Notes under the pieces: model-generated | Databases searched by the model: none | What the model saw: only the letters and a program-made list of their open reading frames with translations | What the model was told of the DNA's origin: nothing | Shown: piece by piece, positions 32,769 to 41,067 of the stretch | Numbering within the stretch: the stretch's first letter is position 1 | How the letters are laid out: each line of letters opens with the position of its first letter | Translations under genes and position numbers: made by a program | Assembly (NCBI RefSeq): GCF_000255655.1 | Contig: NZ_JH636436.1 | Location: forward strand, 718,985-782,984 | Reading direction: 5' to 3' | Origin: Schlesneria paludicola DSM 18645 | Lineage (GTDB): Bacteria; Planctomycetota; Planctomycetia; Planctomycetales; Planctomycetaceae | Length of the DNA stretch: 64,000 bases

Positions 32769-35204
32769 TCATCGGTTGATCGCCAGCAGGTCAGCCGCGT
32801 GTTCAAAGGCCGTGATCCATTGCGTTTCCTGCGTAGAAGGGGGCAGGTCCGGCAGATGCCGTGAGTGCCAATCGCCGCCGACTGTCATCAGATGCTCGCC
32901 GTGTGCATTGATCAACGTGCGGATGCGATTGTCGCGATCTGCTGAATCGTCGAGAAAACCGTGGACCACACCGTTGTAGCACAGGGCTACGCAGCGGACG
33001 CCAGACTTGGCGATTTCGCGTGCCAATGGAATGACGTGTTCCGTCGCCGTTTTGAACGCGAAATCAGGCAGTCCATCGGTTGGTGGAATCGCATTGCGTT
33101 CCATGTCGATCGAAAGGGTATGTGACTGTGCGAATTCCGTCAGATAGCGTTCAGCGACAGGGCTTTCGTCGATAGGACCGTTCACGACGATTCGAATCAT
33201 CGCCGAGCTGGCGTCTTGATCTGAAATGAAGTCAATCGAGTCGAACCAATGCATCCAGCACGTTCTTAACACGTCTGGAATCGCTTTGGAGACTCGCTCG
33301 ACAGATCCTTTCAGTACGACGATCGTGGTTGGTCCACAATCGGGCCGAAGCCTCAGGACATAGTCAATCGGATGACCAAACCGATCGCCACTCGCCAACA
33401 GGAATCGGAACAGATCGTAACCGGTAGTCGTTTTGACAACGCGTTCGCCCACGCGAATCGTGCGCCCGTTCGGCAACTTCCAGTTCATGCCCACGATGTT
33501 GTCACAGAATGCGCCGAACCGGGACGATGCTGGCGCGAACCCGGTCGCGTTGACCTGAACGCGAAGTGTGGCGGTTCGGTCAATCAGAAGCGGGAAACGC
33601 AACTTGTGAGCCGCGGCGCTGGCTTCGACGTCGGTCGCAGTCGACTCTGCCGACAAGCAGAGCACTCCATCGATGGGATCAAGGAACGGTTCGAAATATC
33701 GTTCGACGGCTGTTGTCGAAGCGATCACGGATTGACCCGTTTCATGAACCGACGGAACCCGCTTCTTGTCATCCGGGGTGACGCCGTTTTGCGTCGCGCC
33801 GTTTAGACCTTCAAATCGTCGTTCGGCAAAGACCTTCAGTGGGTTCAGCTGGTGATGGGGATTAAAGACGGCCGGGACGGCTAATTGGAGTCGCAAGGCG
33901 TCGGTGCCGAAGACGAGCGGCATGTAGGCGGACTTGTCATTTCCAATGCCATGTTCGCCAGAGAGGGTTCCACCGACATCGACAACCCGTTGCATCAGCC
34001 GCTTACCGATATGCTCAACTTTCTCGAGTTCCCCTGGGTTGCGCGAATCGAATAGAAAGTTGGGGTGCAGGTTTCCGTCACCGGCATGAAACACATTCAC
34101 CGCGCGAATTCCCGCGGCGTCGGCCTCGTCATAGACCAGCTGGAGAAGTTCGGCCAATGCCCTTTTAGGGATCACAGCGTCTTGCACCATAAAATCGGCG
34201 CTGAGTTGTCCCATCAACCCTCCCGCCGCTTTGCGAGCTTTCCACAGCTTCTTGCGCTGCTCGTCATCGTCGCTGAACACGACATCGCGTGACCCGGCTG
34301 AACGCAAGATGTCGGCGACGGCCTCAACGCGTGCATCGACAAGAGCGGGGGGACCGTCAATTTCGGTCAGCAACATGAATGAATCTTTGGGCAGGCCTGC
34401 TGCCATCGGACTATTCTCGACCATGGCGACGCAGCGTGGGTCCATCAACTCAATGGCGACCGGAAAGGACGAATGCGTGACGAGGGCATGAATCGCTTTC
34501 TCGGCAGTGATCAGGTCTGAATAGGTTGCACGAAACGTCCAGACCTTTTCCGGACGAGGTAACAGCCGCAGCCAGAACCGTGTGAACGCGCCCAGGGTCC
34601 CTTCCGAGCCGACCATGAACCGCTTCCAATCCTCGCGCCATGGACCACGACCGCCGGCGGGCCCGCCAAAGCGATGGACGCTTCCGTCCAGCAGCACCGC
34701 CTCGACACCCAGGACATAATTGCTTGTCACGCCGTAACGAAAACAGTGTGCTCCCCCTGCATTCATGGCGATGTTACCGCCCAGCGTACAGACCGGACCG
34801 CTGGAGGGGTCGGGAGGATAAAACACGCCGTGCGGAGCCAGAATCTCATCGAGTCGGTTCAGTGTGACACCGCACTCGACCTCGCACCAGAACCCTTCGA
34901 CATCGATCTTGCGAACGTTGCGTAGTGCGGAGGTGTGGACGATGACGCCGCCTTGTGCCGCGACGGGACCGCCTGACAACGAGGTGCCTGCGCCCCGCAC
35001 GCAAATGGGAACTCCAAGCTGCTTGGCACTCTGTAGCACCCGGATCATTTCATCGGCGTCAGAGGGAATCACCACCGCATCGGGCCGGAATGTTTTGTAG
35101 CCCAGTCCATCGGCGTCGTAACCCGCAAGTTGAGCGGGGGCCGTCAGAACACGTCCGCGAACCACCGATTGCTTGAGGAGGCCTTCGAGACGATTGGTCG
35201 CCAT
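32769..35204 (-). CDS. GlcD-GlcE fusion, glycolate dehydrogenase flavoprotein
   Basis: 811 residues from the ATG at 35204 (MATNRLEGLLKQSVVRGRV); about 90 bases of open frame precede it. Residues 1 to about 465 are a complete GlcD: the FAD loop VPICVRGAGTSLSGG, CTLGGNIAMNAGGAHCFRYG, MVGSEGTLGAFT, HAGDGNLHPNF and GGTLSGEHGIG. Residues about 520-811 match GlcE in NIVGMNWKLPNGRTIRVG, RVVKTTTGYDLFRFLLASG and VLRLRP, but GlcE's N-terminal FAD segment is short and degenerate, and SEGTLG there has become SGDRFG. One FAD is therefore expected. It pairs with GlcF downstream. Confidence 0.9.
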   Translation of the reverse strand: MATNRLEGLLKQSVVRGRVLTAPAQLAGYDADGLGYKTFRPDAVVIPSDADEMIRVLQSAKQLGVPICVRGAGTSLSGGPVAAQGGVIVHTSALRNVRKIDVEGFWCEVECGVTLNRLDEILAPHGVFYPPDPSSGPVCTLGGNIAMNAGGAHCFRYGVTSNYVLGVEAVLLDGSVHRFGGPAGGRGPWREDWKRFMVGSEGTLGAFTRFWLRLLPRPEKVWTFRATYSDLITAEKAIHALVTHSSFPVAIELMDPRCVAMVENSPMAAGLPKDSFMLLTEIDGPPALVDARVEAVADILRSAGSRDVVFSDDDEQRKKLWKARKAAGGLMGQLSADFMVQDAVIPKRALAELLQLVYDEADAAGIRAVNVFHAGDGNLHPNFLFDSRNPGELEKVEHIGKRLMQRVVDVGGTLSGEHGIGNDKSAYMPLVFGTDALRLQLAVPAVFNPHHQLNPLKVFAERRFEGLNGATQNGVTPDDKKRVPSVHETGQSVIASTTAVERYFEPFLDPIDGVLCLSAESTATDVEASAAAHKLRFPLLIDRTATLRVQVNATGFAPASSRFGAFCDNIVGMNWKLPNGRTIRVGERVVKTTTGYDLFRFLLASGDRFGHPIDYVLRLRPDCGPTTIVVLKGSVERVSKAIPDVLRTCWMHWFDSIDFISDQDASSAMIRIVVNGPIDESPVAERYLTEFAQSHTLSIDMERNAIPPTDGLPDFAFKTATEHVIPLAREIAKSGVRCVALCYNGVVHGFLDDSADRDNRIRTLINAHGEHLMTVGGDWHSRHLPDLPPSTQETQWITAFEHAADLLAINR

Positions 35205-35535
35205 GTGAGCTTCTTTTTTGTGCGCTATGGGGATCGAGTTCGACGTTTGGAATGCGGGGCGACGAGGGGGCTGGCGGAGCAGGAACGTGCCAGGCAAACG
35301 ACCGGTGTGGTGTTTGCCCTCGAAGCGTCTACTTTAACGGCGAAAAGCGATCCGCGAAACGCCACGGCGACTTCGCAGGCGAGTCTCGAAATGAGGCAAG
35401 GGGCGTCTTATTGTCCCGAAGCGAACGGAAAGTGACAATTCGACGAGGGAGCAGCTTCGATTTGTGCCAGACGGTGAACCGGTACGCCGCCCGATCGCTT
35501 GCTGGCTCGACTGGCAGCAGGGCACAGACACCGAC
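35205..35535. other. Gap between the GH43-like gene and glcDE
   Basis: I see no gene and no strong repeat. The glcDE promoter must lie in the right part of the preceding gap, but I could not pick a -35/-10 pair. Confidence 0.4.
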
Positions 35536-36492
35536 TCATTTTTTCAGTTTGAGCAGCTTCTCGAAGATCTCGGAATTGACCGTCAGCGCTGTTCCATGAC
35601 GCACTCCTTTGGGCATCTTGAGCGTGTCAGTAATGTCGGTCCACTGCACACCGTCTTTGCTTTCCGCTGCGCCGAAATGGCCGTCACGATAGCAGTCGAA
35701 GTACAAACGCCAGACATTGCCCGTTTTCAGCACGGTTGGTCCTTCTACCCAATCACGAGTCAGAATCGGTGGTCCGGGGACAGACCAGGGTTTTCCGATT
35801 CCAGCAGAGGTCACCGCATGAAGCCGTTTGTGCCCCGGGCGTTCGTCCTTGTAGATCATTGTCAGCCCACCGTTCATGGCGACGATGGTGCCATCGATAC
35901 TGTTGTATCCGGGGTTGAATGCAATTGTCGGGGCAGAGAATGTGACGAAGTCTTTTGTGAGCAGCCAGTATAACCGATGATTGTGATCGCCGTCCTGGTC
36001 TGTCTCTGGAAATTTTCCGGGAATCGTTGTCGCAAGTGTCACCACGAATTGCTGATTCTCTGCATCATAGAACAGGTCTGGCGCCCAATTGTTTTTGGCG
36101 CTTGGCGTGTCGTGTGTGACGGGAATGAAGCGATGTTCGCCCCATTGAATTAAGTCCTGAGATGACGCATAGCCGAATCCCATGTCCCACCAGCCGCTGG
36201 ACCAGACCATGTGGAACCGTCCGTCTGGACCTTGCACGATCGACGGATCTCGCATCAATTTGCCGCCGACTGTGGGAGTTGTGAGCGACTTGTCGTCGTT
36301 AATCGGTTCCCAGACGAGACCATCACAGCTCGACGCCAGATGCAATCCGTCTTCACCATTTCCGTGGAAGTAGCTGAAGACGTAACAATCGCCTGTAGCG
36401 TCGTCACAATGAGCGGCCTGCTGAGAACACATCAGTGCAGGCAGAGCCACGAAGAACAGAAACAAATCGCGATGGTATTGATATGCTCTCAT
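35536..36492 (-). CDS. Exported glycosidase of the GH43-like five-bladed propeller type
   Basis: 318 residues with a signal peptide (YHRDLFLFFVALPALMCSQQ). The sequence follows the GH43/62/32 layout: an early catalytic Asp in LMRDPSIVQGPDG, a mid-chain acid in NSIDGTIVAMNG and the proton donor Glu in DWVEGPTVLKTG. Strands such as RFHMVWSSGWWDMGFGYA, NNWAPDLFYD and WRLYFDCYRDGHFGAAES repeat the propeller pattern. Arabinosidase or xylosidase activity on plant-type polysaccharides is the family expectation; the exact sugar is not decided. Confidence 0.8.
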   Translation of the reverse strand: MRAYQYHRDLFLFFVALPALMCSQQAAHCDDATGDCYVFSYFHGNGEDGLHLASSCDGLVWEPINDDKSLTTPTVGGKLMRDPSIVQGPDGRFHMVWSSGWWDMGFGYASSQDLIQWGEHRFIPVTHDTPSAKNNWAPDLFYDAENQQFVVTLATTIPGKFPETDQDGDHNHRLYWLLTKDFVTFSAPTIAFNPGYNSIDGTIVAMNGGLTMIYKDERPGHKRLHAVTSAGIGKPWSVPGPPILTRDWVEGPTVLKTGNVWRLYFDCYRDGHFGAAESKDGVQWTDITDTLKMPKGVRHGTALTVNSEIFEKLLKLKK

Positions 36493-36549
36493 GGAATTTC
36501 AATTTTCGATCAGGAGATGTGTTTTCGTGAAAGCGAGTCCAAGTCGAGG

Positions 36550-37563
36550 TTACGATTTGATCGAGACAACAGCCTGTTGATTCGTGGGAAGTAGTGCATG
36601 GAATTCGTTCTTGGTGAAACCGGCGCGGGTGAAAATCTGATCGTATTCAGCAAATGTATACGCATCTCCACGCGCGGTCGTGGCGAGCATCGTCAATGCG
36701 AAAGGAGCTGTCGCCGGAGGGCTGATGCGATCGGCGTTCGGGATGAACTCCAGCGTTAAAGCGCGTCCACCTGACTTCAACGCTCGATGCGTTTTTTCGG
36801 CAATCTGTTGGCAGGTTGGTTCGTCGAAATGGTGCAGGAAGTTCGTCAACAGCACGATGTCGTAGGAATGCCCCCAGTCGAGTTCGAACGCGCTGCCCGC
36901 AAGCAGGTGATGTCGATTGCCTACGCCAGCACGCCGCGCATTCTCGGTCGCAACTTCCAGAACATTGGGCCAATCCAGCGCCGTGACGTTCGCTTGGACA
37001 AACCGCTGAGCAACGGTGATTCCAAACAGGCCATGTCCCGCGGCGACATCGAGCACTTTGAGCGGTTGCTGAGCGTCGGCCACGATCAGATTCGCCAGAA
37101 GTTGAGCCGGCATGTGCATGACCGGGCCCATTGCGCGGGCGAATGCGACCCAGACGGGGTTGTTGTGCGATACTGTTCCCTCATCTGAGATCGCGGTGCC
37201 ACCCTGTCTGACCGCCTGGGTCAATTGCGTAAACGCACCACGGATGTCGGGTGTCAACAAGAATTCAAGAGCGCCACCCAGGTAGGCAGGCGATGCGCGA
37301 TTGAGGAAGATCGCGGAATCCTCAGTCAGTTCATAGAGATCGGACTCCTTTCGAAGAAAACCGATGATGGACAGGCTGTCGGCAAGGATACGAATACCCC
37401 GCGGGGAGGCCTTGCATGCCGTGGCGATTTCATCTGCTGTTTTCCCCCCACTGACCACGGCCGAGAACAGATCGAGTTCGATCGCGGTACGCAGGACTTC
37501 CGTCCGCTGGTATGCGTTGACCGTGTCAAAAAAAAGAGCGGGTGAAGGTCCGTGGGCGGCCAT
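36550..37563 (-). CDS. O-methyltransferase with dimerisation domain
   Basis: 337 residues from the ATG at 37563, which has AGGA about six bases upstream; ATGs at 37608 and 37647 are alternatives. Residues 1-90 are the winged-helix dimerisation part (FFDTVNAYQRTEVLRTAIEL). The SAM domain has motif I VLDVAAGHGLFGITVAQ, then NVTALDWPNVLEVATENA, and later DIVLLTNFLHHFDEP and GGRALTLEFIPN. This is the plant-type O-methyltransferase family also used for small phenolic or polyketide-like metabolites in bacteria. It is a single gene; no biosynthetic partners are beside it. Confidence 0.87.
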   Translation of the reverse strand: MAAHGPSPALFFDTVNAYQRTEVLRTAIELDLFSAVVSGGKTADEIATACKASPRGIRILADSLSIIGFLRKESDLYELTEDSAIFLNRASPAYLGGALEFLLTPDIRGAFTQLTQAVRQGGTAISDEGTVSHNNPVWVAFARAMGPVMHMPAQLLANLIVADAQQPLKVLDVAAGHGLFGITVAQRFVQANVTALDWPNVLEVATENARRAGVGNRHHLLAGSAFELDWGHSYDIVLLTNFLHHFDEPTCQQIAEKTHRALKSGGRALTLEFIPNADRISPPATAPFALTMLATTARGDAYTFAEYDQIFTRAGFTKNEFHALLPTNQQAVVSIKS

Positions 37564-37796
37564 GGATGATCCTGCAGGTGGGCGAACTCGGCGGGATGGA
37601 AACGACATTGCCGTTTCACTGATGATTATTCTGATCGCCGCTCTCAATGGTCAACGTCACCTGTCACAATCTTCAGATCGCGGCCGGAAATTCTGGGGGA
37701 GTTCACGGTTCGATCAACGTCGAATCGCCTCAATAGCCAAAGTGGCCAGTCAAAATTGCCGGGTGGTCCGACAAAATGACGTACCTTCACGGTGCA

Positions 37797-38195
37797 TTAG
37801 GGTTCAGGGTGAGTTTTGGTTGATTGTGATTTTAGGTCGCCGGAGTTGTCCTCGTCATCATCCTCGATTGCAAAGGTGTGCAATAGCCGATGGATTAGTG
37901 GAGCCAGGATGACGGCCATCATCGTCAGAAACGCGATGCCGCTATACAGGGCGTAGAATGTCGAGAAGAGCTTTCCGACAGTCGAGGGCATCTGATCAAC
38001 GGGCCCCATCCCTGTCAAAATCATGGCGGCGTTAAGCAGCGCATCGACCCAGGTCAGGCCACCGAAAACATGGTATCCGACCGTTCCGATTAACAGCGAA
38101 GGCGCCACAATCAACATTGTGACACCCAGGCTGCGGGCCATGCGTAGTAAAAATTGGCTTTGCGACAGCACGGGTTCAAACTTCGTTTCAAACAT
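37797..38195 (-). CDS. Potassium-channel-like two-helix membrane protein
   Basis: 132 residues: helix one LGVTMLIVAPSLLIGTVGYHVF (20-42), a re-entrant-looking stretch WVDALLNAAMILTGMGPVDQ, and helix two STFYALYSGIAFLTMMAVILA. That outer-helix, pore-loop, inner-helix order is the ion-channel-2 plan, but the filter that should read TVGYG is TGMGP. The C-terminal tail is acidic (EDDDEDNSGD). Whether it conducts is unknown; it may be a divergent channel or a scaffold. It stands alone. Confidence 0.68.
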   Translation of the reverse strand: MFETKFEPVLSQSQFLLRMARSLGVTMLIVAPSLLIGTVGYHVFGGLTWVDALLNAAMILTGMGPVDQMPSTVGKLFSTFYALYSGIAFLTMMAVILAPLIHRLLHTFAIEDDDEDNSGDLKSQSTKTHPEP

Positions 38196-38449
38196 CGAGT
38201 GACGTACTCCGAAATCATGCGCGATTCATTCCCGTCACCCGCAGAAGCACGAACTGTTGAGTGTGCGGCCGAGTTGGCGACACGTTGTTATACACGGACG
38301 TCGCGCGAATGAAATGAAGTGGTGTTGTCTGTCTGAGATGTGAGGTGGCGAGTGGGCGGTCGCACCGACTCGTTGATGTCACAGTCGAGCGGGCGTCTGG
38401 CTTGTCGTGTTCGCGGAATCTCATTTGCGGCTCGTGAGCGTCGATCATT

Positions 38450-39076
38450 TCAAAGCCGATCAAGCCAGGGATGTGCCGGAGTTGTGATTCTCAGTGCCTC
38501 CCTCAACCAGTTCAACGGAGTTTGATCCAGTGTCCCAACCGCACGCGCGAAATCGTGATCGTTTCTCGGGGCGAGGTGGTCCTTCGATTTGTAAAGAAGA
38601 ACAATTTCCGGGGCGAGAATTGGGATGCCCAATTTCGAGTTGATAAATGTTTGATCTAACGGAAGCCGTACTTTGGAGCAGCGGCGGTAGACGAACTCCC
38701 CGTTCTCCGATTCATTGAGAAGCAGTTCGACGAATGGTGGAGTCGCACTTTCCTTCGTGCACCAAATGCAATGAATTGGCAGAGCGAGCGTTTGATTGGC
38801 GATGCAGGGAGTGAGGTTTCCCTGATGGGCCGTTGCTGTGCTCCAGCCAGCGGCAATGAACTGAGACAGCACGGCAGACTGATCTTTTCTGAGGATGGCG
38901 AAGTCGACATCCGTGTGGAATCGGCTGACAGAGTTCATCCAAAGGTCAATCGCCCAGCCACCGCAAATCCCCCACGGACAAGTCAATTCTTGGAAGTTTT
39001 TAACAGCCTGGCGGGGCACATCGAAACTGGTGGTCTTGTCTATTTCTTCCGAATGGCTCGTTGGAAAGAAATCCAT
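38450..39076 (-). CDS. Nucleotidyltransferase of the aminoglycoside-adenylyltransferase (ANT2''/LinB) type
   Basis: 208 residues. The core is CPWGICGGWAIDLW followed by RFHTDVDFAILRKD, the G-G-W and D-x-D metal-binding layout of this nucleotidyltransferase clan, and the C-terminal YKSKDHLAPRNDHDFARAV is also shared. Members transfer AMP to drugs or small molecules, but most chromosomal ones are of unknown substrate, so no resistance phenotype is claimed. No ribosome site is obvious before the ATG at 39076. It is a single gene diverging from the secreted protein gene at 39294. Confidence 0.78.
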   Translation of the reverse strand: MDFFPTSHSEEIDKTTSFDVPRQAVKNFQELTCPWGICGGWAIDLWMNSVSRFHTDVDFAILRKDQSAVLSQFIAAGWSTATAHQGNLTPCIANQTLALPIHCIWCTKESATPPFVELLLNESENGEFVYRRCSKVRLPLDQTFINSKLGIPILAPEIVLLYKSKDHLAPRNDHDFARAVGTLDQTPLNWLREALRITTPAHPWLDRL

Positions 39077-39293
39077 GTTGGATGGGCCAGGGAGTCATTT
39101 CAGTGATGAAAGTTGTATTTTAGGTGGCTGTGGATCGGAAAGAAAAGAGTCGTTTCTTTTCGTGTGGCGGGGCAACGAATGGAGGTCGATTCGACAAACC
39201 GCTGGTCGTCGCGAGTCGTGGGGTTTATAATCGAGCGGGCAACTTACGTTGCGGGCCAAATGCGTTCAGGATTGGGACCGAAGGAGATACGCG

Positions 39294-39905
39294 ATGCAGA
39301 CCCTGCTGATCGTTTTGGCAATGTTCACTCAGGCCGAAGTCGGTCTACCTCCCGCGCCAGCACCCGAATTGCCGCCAGTTCCGGCTGTCCAATCGGTCGA
39401 GGAAATGCGAGCGTGGCTGCTCTCGCGATTGATCGTCGATATGTCCTTCGACGCGCAGAAATCGCTTGAGGTCAAGCAATTGATGGAGACCATGAACGAG
39501 CCTCAAATGCGGGCACTCATTGCTGCCTACAAGGAACAGGTTCAAAGAAACCGAGCTGGGGCGAACGATCCGCTTTCGTCGCGGTCGCCATTGTATTCGC
39601 CGGCAGAGCAGCAGTTGCTGGATCAGGCAAAACTCGACCGACAACAGGCCGAGGCCTATCGTGACCACCTGAAGCGCGAATATGATCGCCAATTGCTCCA
39701 GGGACAAATGACGCAGAATCTGGTCTATCAGAACATCGTTAACAATCAGCGCGCGATGTTTCAGGCCTATGGCCCATTCATGTCCGGTTCGTATGCCTAC
39801 GGACCTCTGGGTTATGGCGGACTCGGCTACGGTGTGGTGAACTACGGTGGGTTTGGCTATGGCGCGCCGGGCTTTGGTGGCCCGACTTTCTACGGACTTC
39901 CGTGA
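39294..39905 (+). CDS. Secreted protein with helical middle and Gly/Tyr-rich tail
   Basis: 203 residues from the ATG at 39294, fixed by AAGGAG seven bases before it. A short hydrophobic start (MQTLLIVLAMFTQAEV) looks like a signal peptide. A proline-rich linker follows, then a long charged helical segment (residues about 35-150, Gln/Lys/Arg rich, coiled-coil-like). The tail from about 160 is low complexity, with units such as GPLGYGGLGYGVV and NYGGFGYGAPGFGG. This organisation resembles adhesive or surface-layer-associated proteins. No family recognised. Confidence 0.75.
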   Translation: MQTLLIVLAMFTQAEVGLPPAPAPELPPVPAVQSVEEMRAWLLSRLIVDMSFDAQKSLEVKQLMETMNEPQMRALIAAYKEQVQRNRAGANDPLSSRSPLYSPAEQQLLDQAKLDRQQAEAYRDHLKREYDRQLLQGQMTQNLVYQNIVNNQRAMFQAYGPFMSGSYAYGPLGYGGLGYGVVNYGGFGYGAPGFGGPTFYGLP

Positions 39906-40058
39906 CTGCCGCTGGGCATCAAGTCAGAGTTCGACATCGCTGTCGATTCGCCGCAGAAGTGCAACCAGGTTCGAGCTGGCCTTGCACTTTTGGCATTTGA
40001 GTTACGGTGAAGCTCGTCGGACTGCTTCTGTGTGTGCTCCGCGAGCGAGAAAAGGGTG

Positions 40059-41033
40059 ATGATGGCTGTGCGTTTTCGTGTGCTAATGACAGATCGAGCA
40101 TGGCCCGATACTGAGATTGAACGTGAGATTCTGCAGGCGGTAGACGCGGAACTCGTTGAACCGACCGCTACCGACGAAGCGACACTCGTGCAGATCGCGC
40201 GAGACGTCGATGCGATTGCGACCAATTGGGCCAAGGTGACGCCCGCGGTGATTCAAAGTTGTCGTCGCTGCCGCGTCATTGCACGGCTGGGAATCGGTCT
40301 GGACAACATCTCGATTGAGACCGCGACCCAGCGAGGAATACCCGTCACGAATTGTCCCGACTATTGCGTATCCGAAGTTTCTGATCATGCGTTGGGGCTG
40401 CTGCTGGCATGTGCCCGACAGATTGCATTCTTTCATTTGCGCACCAAACGCGGCGAGTACGATTTGAGTGCTGCAAGGGGGCTTCGCCGACTGAGCGAAT
40501 TGACCGTGGGGATGATTGGATTCGGTCATATCGCCCGGGAACTCCTGCCAAAGCTCAAGGCACTTGGGCTGAATGTGATGGCGCATACACCTTCCGGGGC
40601 TGACCACGGGACGGGATGCCAAATGGTCTCGTTGGACGAATTGCTCGCACAAAGCGACTTTGTCTCGCTCCATGCGCCGCTTAGCTCAGCCACGCACCAC
40701 CTGATCAACGCGTCCCGGCTTCAACAGATGAAGCCGACTGCCTATCTGATCAACACTTCGCGAGGAGGGTTGATCGACCCGGTGGCCCTGTGGGATGCAT
40801 TGCAGAGCGGAAATCTGGCCGGTGCGGCGCTCGACGTTTTTGAACCGGAGCCCCCCGATTTAAGCTTGCCGCTCTACCGTGACGAGCGTGTGATTGTGAC
40901 ACCGCACGCGGCATTTGTTTCCGAGGAGTCGATTCACCAGCTTCGCCAACAGGCGATGAAACAAATCGTCCAGGGTCTGCTCGACGAGCGGCCGGACAAT
41001 CTGGTCAATCCAGATTGCTGGAAGAATCGATAA
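40059..41033 (+). CDS. D-2-hydroxyacid dehydrogenase (phosphoglycerate dehydrogenase/CtBP-like)
   Basis: 324 residues from the first of two ATGs at 40059/40062, after AAAGGG. NAD-dependent 2-hydroxyacid dehydrogenase: the Rossmann loop is VGMIGFGHIARELLPKLKAL, catalytic Arg in VIARLGIGLDNI, Glu in LDVFEPEPPDLS and His in VTPHAAFVSEESI. The substrate domain starts FRVLMTDRAWPDTEIE. It lacks the ACT regulatory domain of SerA, and the C-terminal substrate pattern is closer to the CtBP-like group, so a serine-pathway role is not assured. It converges with the APC permease. Confidence 0.9.
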   Translation: MMAVRFRVLMTDRAWPDTEIEREILQAVDAELVEPTATDEATLVQIARDVDAIATNWAKVTPAVIQSCRRCRVIARLGIGLDNISIETATQRGIPVTNCPDYCVSEVSDHALGLLLACARQIAFFHLRTKRGEYDLSAARGLRRLSELTVGMIGFGHIARELLPKLKALGLNVMAHTPSGADHGTGCQMVSLDELLAQSDFVSLHAPLSSATHHLINASRLQQMKPTAYLINTSRGGLIDPVALWDALQSGNLAGAALDVFEPEPPDLSLPLYRDERVIVTPHAAFVSEESIHQLRQQAMKQIVQGLLDERPDNLVNPDCWKNR

Positions 41034-41067
41034 TCCTCGGCATGTTGATAGGGCGCGCCGACATTAA

